Assembly (NCBI RefSeq): GCF_000210295.1
Contig: NC_026738.1
Coordinates: forward strand, 1,302,001-1,366,000
Source: Trypanosoma brucei gambiense DAL972
Taxonomy: Eukaryota > Euglenozoa > Kinetoplastea > Trypanosomatida > Trypanosomatidae
Direction of reading: 5' to 3'
Length of the DNA: 64,000 bases
The position numbers were made by a program, and so were the translations under genes. Shown in pieces: positions 54,223 through 64,000 of the stretch (its first letter is position 1; each line of letters opens with the position of its first letter). Under the pieces are notes generated by a model. The model had not been told where the DNA came from. It did not search any database and saw only the letters and a list, made by a program, of their open reading frames with translations.

Positions 54223-57200
54223 CTCTCTTATCAGTATCATTATTATTATTACTGTTCTTATTATAATATTCGTATATTCACACTCTCACAACACTCTCCT
54301 ATTATTATTATGATTACTATCATTACTGTTCTTATTATAATATTCGTATATACACACTCATAACACTCTCTTAATATTATTATCCTTATTATCATTATCA
54401 TTATTATTACTATTATAATATTCGTATATACACACACTCATAACACTCTTCTATTATTATTATGATTACTATCATTACTGTTCTTATTATAATATTCGTA
54501 TATTCACACTCTCACAACACTCTCCTATTATTATTATGATTACTATCATTACTGCTCTCATTATAATATTCGTATATACACACCCTCACAACACTCTCCT
54601 ATTATTATTATGATTACTATCATTACTGTTCTTATTATAATATTCGTATATACACACTCATAACACTCTCTTAATATTATTATCATTATTATTATATTAT
54701 TACTGTTCTTATTATAATATTCGTATATACACACTCATAACACTCTCTTAATATTATTATCATTATTATTATTATTATTACTGCTCTTATTATAATATTC
54801 GTATATACACACTCACAACATTCTCCTATCATTATTATTATTATTATTACTGCTCTTATTATAATATTCGTATATACACACTCACAACATTCTCCTATTA
54901 ATATCATTAGCATTATTATTATTATTATTGCTCTTATTATAATATTTGTATACTCACACTCACAACTCTCTCCTATTTTACTATTATCATTACTACTATT
55001 ATAATATTCATACATACACACTCACAACACTCTCCTATTATTATTATGATTACTATCATTACTGCTCTCATTATAATATTCGTATATACACACTCATAAC
55101 ACTCTCTTAAATTATTATCATTATTATTATATTATTACTGTTCTTATTATAATATTCGTATATACACACTCATAACACTCTCTTAGTATTATTATCATTA
55201 TTATTATATTATTACTGTTCTTATTATAATATTCGTATATACACACTCACAACACTCTCCTTTCATTATCATTATTATTATCTATTATATTATAATATTA
55301 GTATATACACACACTCACAATACTCTCCTATTATTATTATGATTACTATCATTACTGTTCTTATTATAATATTCGTATATTCACACTCTCACAACACTCT
55401 CCTATTATTATTATGATTACTATCATTACTGTTCTTATTATAATATTCGTATATGCACACTGACATCACTCTCTTATCAGTATCATTATTATTATTACTG
55501 CTATTATTATAATATTCGTATATACACACCCTCACAACACTCTCCTATTATTATTATGATTACTATCATTACTGTTCTTATTATAATATTCGTATATGCA
55601 CACTGACATCACTCTCTTATCAGTATCATTATTATTATTACTGCTATTATTATAATATTCGTATATGCACACTGACAACACTCTCTTATCAGTATCATTA
55701 TTATTATTACTGCTATTATTATAATATTCGTATATGCACACTGACATCACTCTCTTATCAGTATCATTATTATTATTACTGCTATTATTATAATATTCGT
55801 ATATGCACACTGACATCACTCTCTTATCAGTATCATTATTATTATTACTGTTCTTATTATAATATTCGTATATTCACACTCTCACAACACTCTCCTATTA
55901 TTATTATGATTACTATCATTACTGTTCTTATTATAATATTCGTATATACACACTCATAACACTCTCTTAATATTATTATCATTATTATTATATTATTACT
56001 GTTCTTATTATAATATTCGTATATACACACACTCATAACACTCTTCTATTATTATTATGATTACTATCATTACTGTTCTTATTATAATATTCGTATATTC
56101 ACACTCTCACAACACTCTCCTATTATTATTATGATTACTATCATTACTGCTCTCATTATAATATTCGTATATACACACCCTCACAACACTCTCCTATTAT
56201 TATTATGATTACTATCATTACTGTTCTTATTATAATATTCGTATATTCACACTCTCACAACACTCTCCTATTATTATTATCCTTATTATCATTATCATTA
56301 TTATTACTGCTGTTATTATAATATTCGTATATACACACCCTCACAACACTCTCCTATTATTATTATGATTACTATCATTACTGTTCTTATTATAATATTC
56401 GTATATGCACACTGACATCACTCTCTTATCAGTATCATTATTATTATTACTGCTATTATTATAATATTCGTATATGCACACTGTCAACACTCTCTTATCA
56501 GTATCATTATTATTATTACTGCTATTATTATAATATTCGTATATACACACTGACATCACTCTCTTATCAGTATCATTATTATTATTACTGTTCTTATTAT
56601 AATATTCGTATATTCACACTCTCACAACACTCTCCTATTATTATTATGATTACTATCATTACTGTTCTTATTATAATATTCGTATATACACACACTCATA
56701 ACACTCTTCTATTATTATTATGATTACTATCATTACTGTTCTTATTATAATATTCGTATATTCACACTCTCACAACACTCTCCTATTATTATTATGATTA
56801 CTATCATTACTGCTCTCATTATAATATTCGTATATTCACACTCTCACAACACTCTCCTATTATTATTATCCTTATTATCATTATCATTATTATTACTGCT
56901 GTTATTATAATATTCGTATATACACACCCTCACAACACTCTCCTATTATTATTATGATTACTATCATTACTGTTCTTATTATAATATTCGTATATGCACA
57001 CTGACATCACTCTCTTATCAGTATCATTATTATTATTACTGCTATTATTATAATATTCGTATATGCACACTGACAACACTCTCTTATCAGTATCATTATT
57101 ATTATTACTGCTATTATTATAATATTCGTATATGCACACTGACATCACTCTCTTATCAGTATCATTATTATTATTACTGCTATTATTATAATATTCGTAT

Positions 57201-60200
57201 ATACACACTCTCACAACACTCTCCTATTATTATTATCCTTATTAACAGTACCAATAATATTACTGCTATTATTATAATATTCGTATATTCACACTCTCAC
57301 AACACTCTCCTATTATTATTATGATTACTATCATTACTGTTCTTATTATAATATTCGTATATTCACACTCTCACAACACTCTCCTATTATTATTATGATT
57401 ACTATCATTACTGCTCTCATTATAATATTCGTATATACACACCCTCACAACACTCTCCTATTATTATTATGATTACTATCATTACTGTTCTTATTATAAT
57501 ATTCGTATATACACACTCATAACACTCTCTTAATATTATTATCATTATTATTATATTATTACTGTTCTTATTATAATATTCGTATATACACACTCATAAC
57601 ACTCTCTTAATATTATTATCATTATTATTATATTATTACTGTTCTTATTATAATATTCGTATATACACACTCACAACACTCTCCTTTCATTATCATTATT
57701 ATTATCTATTATATTATAATATTAGTATATACACACTCACAATACTCTCCTATCATCATTATTAATATTATTGTTATTACTGCTCTTATTATAATATTCG
57801 TATATGCACACTGACATCACTCTCTTATCAGTATCATTATTATTATTACTGCTATTATTATAATATTCGTATATTCACACTCTCACAACACTCTCCTATT
57901 ATTATTATGATTACTATCATTACTGCTCTTATTATAATATTCGTATATGCACACTGACATCACTCTCTTATCAGTATCATTATTATTATTACTGCTATTA
58001 TTATAATATTCGTATATACACACCCTCACAACACTCTCCTATTATTATTATGATTACTATCATTACTGTTCTTATTATAATATTCGTATATGCACACTGA
58101 CATCACTCTCTTATCAGTATCATTATTATTATTACTGCTATTATTATAATATTCGTATATGCACACTGACAACACTCTCTTATCAGTATCATTATTATTA
58201 TTACTGCTATTATTATAATATTCGTATATGCACACTGACATCACTCTCTTATCAGTATCATTATTATTATTACTGCTATTATTATAATATTCGTATATGC
58301 ACACTGACATCACTCTCTTATCAGTATCATTATTATTATTACTGTTCTTATTATAATATTCGTATATTCACACTCTCACAACACTCTCCTATTATTATTA
58401 TGATTACTATCATTACTGTTCTTATTATAATATTCGTATATACACACTCATAACACTCTCTTAATATTATTATCCTTATTATCATTATCATTATTATTAC
58501 TATTATAATATTCGTATATACACACACTCATAACACTCTTCTATTATTATTATGATTACTATCATTACTGTTCTTATTATAATATTCGTATATTCACACT
58601 CTCACAACACTCTCCTATTATTATTATGATTACTATCATTACTGCTCTCATTATAATATTCGTATATACACACCCTCACAACACTCTCCTATTATTATTA
58701 TGATTACTATCATTACTGTTCTTATTATAATATTCGTATATACACACTCATAACACTCTCTTAATATTATTATCATTATTATTATATTATTACTGTTCTT
58801 ATTATAATATTCGTATATACACACTCATAACACTCTCTTAATATTATTATCATTATTATTATATTATTACTGTTCTTATTATAATATTCGTATATACACA
58901 CTCACAACACTCTCCTTTCATTATCATTATTATTATCTATTATATTATAATATTAGTATATACACACACTCACAATACTCTCCTATTATTATCATTATTA
59001 TTATTATTACTGCTCTTATTATAATATTCGTGTATACACACACTCACAACACTCTCATATTATTATTATTATTATTGCTCTTATTATAATATTCATACAT
59101 ACACACTCACAACACTCTCCTATTATTATTATGATTATTATTATTACTGCTCTTATAATAATATTCGTATATACACACTGACATCACTCTCTTAATCAGT
59201 ATCATTATTATTATTACTGCTATTATTATAATATTCGTATATTCACACTCTCACAACACTCTCCTATTATTATTATGATTACTATCATTACTGTTCTTAT
59301 TATAATATTCGTATATTCACACTCTCACAACACTCTCCTATTATTATTATGATTACTATCATTACTGTTCTTATTATAATATTCGTATATACACACTCAT
59401 AACACTCTCTTAATATTATTATCATTATTATTATATTATTACTGTTCTTATTATAATATTCGTATATACACACTCATAACACTCTCTTAATATTATTATC
59501 ATTATTATTATATTATTACTGTTCTTATTATAATATTCGTATATACACACCCTCACAACACTCTCCTATTATTATTATGATTACTATCATTACTGTTCTT
59601 ATTATAATATTCGTATATACACACTCATAACACTCTCTTAATATTATTATCATTATTATTATATTATTACTGTTCTTATTATAATATTCGTATATACACA
59701 CATCACAACACTCTCCTTTCATTATCATTATTATTATATATTATATTATAATATTAGTATATACACACACTCACAATACTCTCCTATTATTATTATCATT
59801 ATTATTATTACTATTATCATTATTGCTGCTCACATTATAATATTCGTATATACATACACTCACAACACTCTTCTATCATTATCATTATTATTATTATTAC
59901 TGCTCTTATTATAATATTCGAATATACATACACTCACAACACTCTTCTATCATTATCATTATTATTATTATTACTGCTCTTACTATAATATTCGAATATA
60001 CACACACTCACAACACTCTCCTATTATTATTATCATCATTATTATTACTATTATCATTATTGCTGCTCTCATTATAATATTCGTATATACACACCCTCAC
60101 AACACTCTCCTTTCATTATCATTATTATTATCTATTATATTATAATATTAGTATATACACACACTCACAATACTCTCCTATTATTATTATCATCATTATT

Positions 60201-61180
60201 ATTACTATTATCATTATTGCTGCTCACATTATAATATTCGTATATACATACACTCACAACACTCTTCTATCATTATCATTATTATTATTATTACTGCTCT
60301 TATTATAATATTCGAATATACACACACTCACAACACTCTTCTATCATTATCATTATTATTATCTATTATATTATAATATTAGTATATACACACACTCACA
60401 ATACTCTCCTATTATTATTATCATCATTATTATTACTATTATCATTATTGCTGCTCACATTATAATATTCGTATATACATACACTCACAACACTCTTCTA
60501 TCATTATCATTATTATTATTATTACTGCTCTTATTATAATATTCGAATATACATACACTCACAACACTCTTCTATCATTATCATTATTATTATTATTACT
60601 GCTTTTATTATAATATTCGTATATACATACACTCACAACACTCTTCTATCATTATCATTATTATTATTATTACTGCTCTCATTATAATATTCGTATATAC
60701 ACACCCTCACAACACACTCCTATTATTATTATGATTACTATCATTACTGCTCTCATTATAATATTCGTATATACACACCCTCACAACACTCTCCTATTAT
60801 TATTATGATTACTATCATTACTGTTCTTATTATAATATTCGTATATTCACACTCTCACAACACTCTCCTATTATTATTATGATTACTATCATTACTGTTC
60901 TTATTATAATATTCGTATATGCACACTGACATCACTCTCTTATCAGTATCATTATTATTATTACTGCTCTTATTATAATATTCGTATATACACATTCACA
61001 ACACTCTGCTATCATTATTACTATTATTATTACTGCTATTATTATAATATTCGTATATGCACACTGACATCACTCTCTTATCAGTATCATTATTATTATT
61101 AATGCTATTACTATCACATTAGTACATGTACACTCATAACACACTCCTATTATTACCATTATCATCATCATCACTGTTAT
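54223..61180 (-). repeat. 70-bp repeat tract of the VSG recombination type
   Basis: About 6.95 kb of tandem units, mostly 70-90 bp, perhaps 85-90 copies. Each has ATAATATTCGTATATACACA, a variable CTCACAACACTCTCCT-like segment and a TTA/ATT-rich run ending TTACTG. In T. brucei such repeats lie 5' of VSG genes and promote recombination during antigenic variation. Relative to VSG orientation the tract reads on the - strand, like all VSG pseudogenes here. Variants include a TGACATCACTCTCTTATCAG form, an ACTCATAACACTCTCTTAAT form and an ACACTCTCACAACACTCTCC form, arranged in recurring higher-order blocks. Units near the right end (60990-61180) are the most decayed. Confidence 0.95.
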
Positions 61181-61351
61181 AACTCTAACTAAATTCAGTA
61201 AAATAAAGCAACCAAATGAAAAATATTAAAATAACAATACTTTGCACACGTTATCGCACTATTACTTCACGCCAAGTTTATACTCTCATACAAAATTTCC
61301 ATTTTCCAAAAACTTTCAAATTTTCAAAAATTTGCTCACTTTTATTAAAAA

Positions 61352-61367
61352 GTATTAAAATATATCA
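61352..61367 (-). promoter_or_regulatory. VSG 3' UTR 16-mer
   Basis: The - strand reads TGATATATTTTAATAC, 15 of 16 matches to the VSG consensus, about 70 nt past the stop of the adjoining VSG fragment. It is the best-preserved copy in the window. Confidence 0.85.
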
Positions 61368-61438
61368 TATTTTATCAAATTCTATCAAATTATCTCAAAA
61401 AGAAAATTTCATAAATTTGAGAAAAAATTTTTAGAATG

Positions 61439-61760
61439 CTAAAATACCACAAAACTCACCAAATCAGCAGCCATACTCAGAGCCAATTTCTTATTTACTG
61501 GAAAACTGGAAGAGAGTCACTCATATTTGGGAGGTTTGCCCTCTTGGTTTTGGTGTAAAAGTTATCCAACCACATTTGCAGGGGGAAGAAGCTGGGAGTC
61601 AATCGCTCTTTTTTTCACAAAATGTCTGATCCTGGTGTGTAAAGAAAACGTTTTTCCTATCTTTCCCTTCCGATCCTTGGCTTGATTTTTCTAGCTCCTC
61701 CTTCACTTTTTTTTCTTTTTCAACACACACTTGTCTCTGACATCGTTAAAAACGAACCTC
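61439..61760 (-). pseudogene. VSG pseudogene fragment, C-terminal end, cut by assembly gap
   Basis: The - strand carries a degenerate C-terminal domain (FVFNDVRDKCVLKKKK, later PCKCGW in another frame) and a GPI signal LSSSFPVNKKLALSMAADLV ending in a TAG at 61439-61441. A TGA replaces the residue just before the SSS anchor region, so it is a pseudogene. It lies immediately upstream of the 70-bp tract on the - strand, the normal order of neighbouring VSG cassettes. Apparent continuity of its frame with p67 across the gap is accidental. Confidence 0.75.
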
Positions 61761-61860
61761 NNNNNNNNNNNNNNNNNNNNNNNNNNNNNNNNNNNNNNNN
61801 NNNNNNNNNNNNNNNNNNNNNNNNNNNNNNNNNNNNNNNNNNNNNNNNNNNNNNNNNNNN
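61761..61860. other. assembly gap (100 N) inside p67
   Basis: Exactly 100 N between the VSG/70-bp contig and the p67 N-terminal part. Confidence 0.99.
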
Positions 61861-62533
61861 ATACCTCCGCAGGGGATGTAGCCCTCACAATGTCACCAAT
61901 CTCTGCTTGCATGTTGTACATTAACAGCTTCATCCGATCCAACCGTTCGTCAGCAGGGGCACGAGCGTTGTAACCAGCAACCATACCATCAATGAGAGCT
62001 AACATGTTTCGCAGCTGGGTGTAGAATGCACTGCTCTCGAACTTCGCAGCATCCATATACCGAACGTGCTCTTCAATCCAGTGTTGTGCCTGCGGCGCAT
62101 CAGACAATAGCGCAGAGAGACCCTCAGGACCCTCAAACGTATTGTTTATGGAAGCCTTCATGCTCTCATACGTGGCGTAGCCTTCACCAAAACCTACAGC
62201 CTTGTATGCCAGTAGCACGCGCTCTGCTGACGGTTCCGCTTCTCCAGGCAAATGCATGAAACCATCGTTTGCCACAGCAGTCACAACGTCCCAACCGGTC
62301 TTGTTGAAAGTGTTACTCACATTCACGATTGCAGCATACTTACCAGATGCAAGACCATCCGTAGCATAGAAACCGCCGCTCGTGGCGTTATACCAGACTG
62401 TCACAACTGTAGGGGTCGCATCCTTAAGCACTTCCCCGCGAACGACAACGGGAGTGCTGAGAGTCAGGGTTGCTGCAAGCAGCAGGCACAAAACCGCAGA
62501 GGGAGTCCTCATAACGGTTGCGGTACACATCAT
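61861..62533 (-). CDS. p67: p67 lysosomal membrane glycoprotein, N-terminal part
   Basis: ATG at 62533 (a second ATG follows directly). The signal peptide PSAVLCLLLAATLTLSTPVV precedes a PLBD-type start: VTVWYNATSGGFYATDG, then NTFNKTGWDVVTA, then AVGFGEGYATYESMKASINN. About 224 residues are present before the gap (ending ATSPAEV). The part of the family with the autocatalytic N-terminal nucleophile Cys is expected just after this and is missing, so catalytic competence cannot be judged. T. brucei p67 is cleaved into fragments in the lysosome. Continues at 53011-54122. Upstream on the same strand is the P1 gene. Confidence 0.88.
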
Positions 62534-62650
62534 TCCACCTTGTTATCAACGAAATATTGCACGGTAATCGCTTCGAGAGTCTAACAAGAGTAAACAAAGG
62601 TAGACAGAACGAGTGTTGTTGGAAGCAAGCACATCAATAGCACACACACA

Positions 62651-62738
<88 letters not shown>

Positions 62739-62739
62739 T

Positions 62740-62778
<39 letters not shown>

Positions 62779-63464
62779 TGCACACTAGAGTAAACAAGCG
62801 TGTCCACACAGTAGAGCATTATGTACGGTTAGTGACAGCGACAATTAACAGTTTACAAACATCATAGAATCACGTCCACAAACAGCACTTGGGCAGAGTA
62901 TCCAGCAAATAATATTGCAGACATCGCTCACATTTTCTTTACTGTACATAAATACGGCCACCGACCATACAAAACTGTAGCGTATGATGACGGATCACAG
63001 CAACACACACCACACATTCTGACATCAGAGGCACTGCCCTTTAAACACAATACAAGAACCGATAAGCAAAAACAGCCAAGTGCACACTTACCCAACAAGT
63101 AGGTTGCACTCGCAAAGACGTCATGTCGTAAACGTAATTAACTGATACGCAAAGTCTTTGAAAAGAAAGCCACCAGGTGTATGATCGCCATTATATATCT
63201 TCTATCTTTTTGCCTTACTGGAGAGTGATAGGAGGTGTCGTTTAAAAGGTGCTAAAAGTGATTTTTTTTTTTTTAGCAAGCAGCGTTTCGTGTTTGCAAA
63301 ACAAAACATACACTAAAACACAATAGTTTCTTTTTTTAAACTGTCAACAGGGTGGCCACAGCGTGTACCAGTTACTTGAGAACAAAGAACAAATAAAAAT
63401 TAAAAAAAGGAATGAAACAAACTCTCTTTCTGTGCGAGCAACAATCACACTGCGAGGAGCGCGC
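62534..63464 (-). other. P1-p67 intergenic region
   Basis: Holds the CA microsatellite, a T run at 63261-63274 and the P1 3' UTR. No additional gene seen; frames within the CA repeat are artefacts of its period. Confidence 0.55.
62641..62785. repeat. interrupted CA microsatellite upstream of p67
   Basis: About 145 bp of CA dinucleotides, broken by CATA near 62653-62658 and twice by CACGCATGCACAC (near 62733 and 62773). It lies 108 bp upstream of the p67 start codon, in or near its splice-acceptor region. On the coding strand it reads GT. Confidence 0.97.
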
Positions 63465-63788
63465 TTAGTCAAAAAGACCGAAGCCCATATCATCATCATC
63501 TTCCTCTTCCTCCTTTGCAGGAGCAGCGGCAGGAGGTGCGCCACCGGCGGCAGGAGCAGCAGCAGCGGCGCCTCCACTAGACGCAACAGGCGCACCACCA
63601 CCGAACGCAATATTGCCAAGAACCTCATCAATGGAAATACCACCAAGAATTGAGGCAAAAGCTTCTGCCATACCTTTACTGACAGTAACGCCAGCAGCAT
63701 TTGTTACGGCAAGCAGCTTCGCGGCGTCAACATTCCCGCTGCCAGAGAGTATCAAGGAGGCGTATGTGCATGCAAGCTGCTGCGACAT
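63465..63788 (-). CDS. RPLP1: 60S acidic ribosomal protein P1 (stalk protein)
   Basis: Complete 107-residue protein, ATG at 63788. The N-terminal helical dimerisation domain (SQQLACTYASLILSGSGNVD, then LLAVTNAAGVTVSKGMAEAF) is followed by an Ala/Pro/Gly hinge at about residues 65-91 and the invariant acidic end EEEEDDDDMGFGLFD, which recruits translation factors to the ribosome. Length is typical for P1. The upstream flank on the coding strand has a CCCCTTTTCTTCGCCTC tract (about 63850-63868) suited to trans-splicing. It heads the - strand unit with p67. Confidence 0.96.
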   Translation of the reverse strand: MSQQLACTYASLILSGSGNVDAAKLLAVTNAAGVTVSKGMAEAFASILGGISIDEVLGNIAFGGGAPVASSGGAAAAAPAAGGAPPAAAPAKEEEEDDDDMGFGLFD

Positions 63789-64000
63789 TTCTTCCTTTAA
63801 TCAAATCCTTGTGTGAGTGAAATGTGCTCGTTCCACTTCCATGCAAATTAGAGGCGAAGAAAAGGGGATATATATTTGCTCATGCATGCAACCCGTACAA
63901 AAGTAGCGGCACAGCCAATACAATGGGGTACATGGGCTTCTGAGCACACAAAGAAAGGCACTCAGTCGTCCTCCCACACCACTCGAGGGGGAGAGAATTC
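63789..64000 (-). other. 5' flank of the P1 gene
   Basis: No gene. Contains the pyrimidine tract at about 63850-63868 on the coding strand. The window ends at an EcoRI-type GAATTC, which may simply be a clone end. Confidence 0.5.

Noticed and set aside
54692..59728. - strand frames within the 70-bp tract, rich in Asn and Tyr
   Set aside because: They arise from simple tandem units without stops, differ between copies and have no start context.
61703..61860. p67 reading frame continuing through the gap into a Lys-rich end
   Set aside because: Sequence left of the gap is a VSG C-terminal fragment; the true p67 continuation is at 53011-54122.
62546..62867. Cys/Val or Thr/His repeat frames in the CA microsatellite
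   Set aside because: Direct result of the dinucleotide period; not coding.

Overview
The window is from an African trypanosome of the Trypanosoma brucei group. The evidence is: a long tract of the TTA-rich repeats (70-bp repeat family) that lie upstream of VSG genes; VSG pseudogenes with GPI-anchor signal ends and near-matches to the VSG 3' UTR 16-mer; genes resembling ESAG1, ESAG2 and ESAG3; a truncated ingi-type retroposon; a tandem ISG65-like array; and the lysosomal membrane glycoprotein p67. No cis-splicing is evident, and start codons typically follow a pyrimidine tract and an AG acceptor, as expected for trans-splicing. Four runs of exactly 100 N divide the window into contigs: 1-34109, 34210-45465, 45566-54122, 54223-61760 and 61861-64000.

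Contig 1 looks subtelomeric. The + strand carries the 3' end of an unrecognised type I membrane glycoprotein gene, an intact ESAG3-like glycosyltransferase-type gene, a VSG-like GPI-anchored (ESAG2-like) gene, a deleted relic of a similar gene, and an ESAG1-like gene. After a convergent switch at about 17.2-19.1 kb everything recognisable is on the - strand: an ingi-derived fragment, an orphan VSG-cassette upstream region, then four VSG pseudogene cassettes. Each cassette has a VSG body, a cotransposed region and one or two decayed 70-bp repeats. An ESAG3 pseudogene sits inside one cassette.

Contig 2 is a tandem array with a unit of about 2.92 kb. Each unit holds an ISG65-like gene and a leucine-rich-repeat reading frame that lacks an ATG at its head. 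There are four units, the first cut by a gap. Coding and intergenic blocks are shuffled between units, which suggests gene conversion.

Contigs 3 and 5 look like one core polycistronic unit on the - strand: ribosomal stalk protein P1, p67 (N-terminal half), [gap, contig 4, gap], p67 (C-terminal half), a small predicted secreted protein, and a large protein with ten near-identical 35-residue repeats. Contig 4 is about 7 kb of 70-bp repeats plus the 3' end of a VSG pseudogene. It lies inside the p67 gene, between two gaps, and is most simply a scaffolding error.

I did not find a wholly new system. The most interesting items are the alternating ISG65/LRR array, the repeat protein, the higher-order structure in the 70-bp tract and the split p67 locus.
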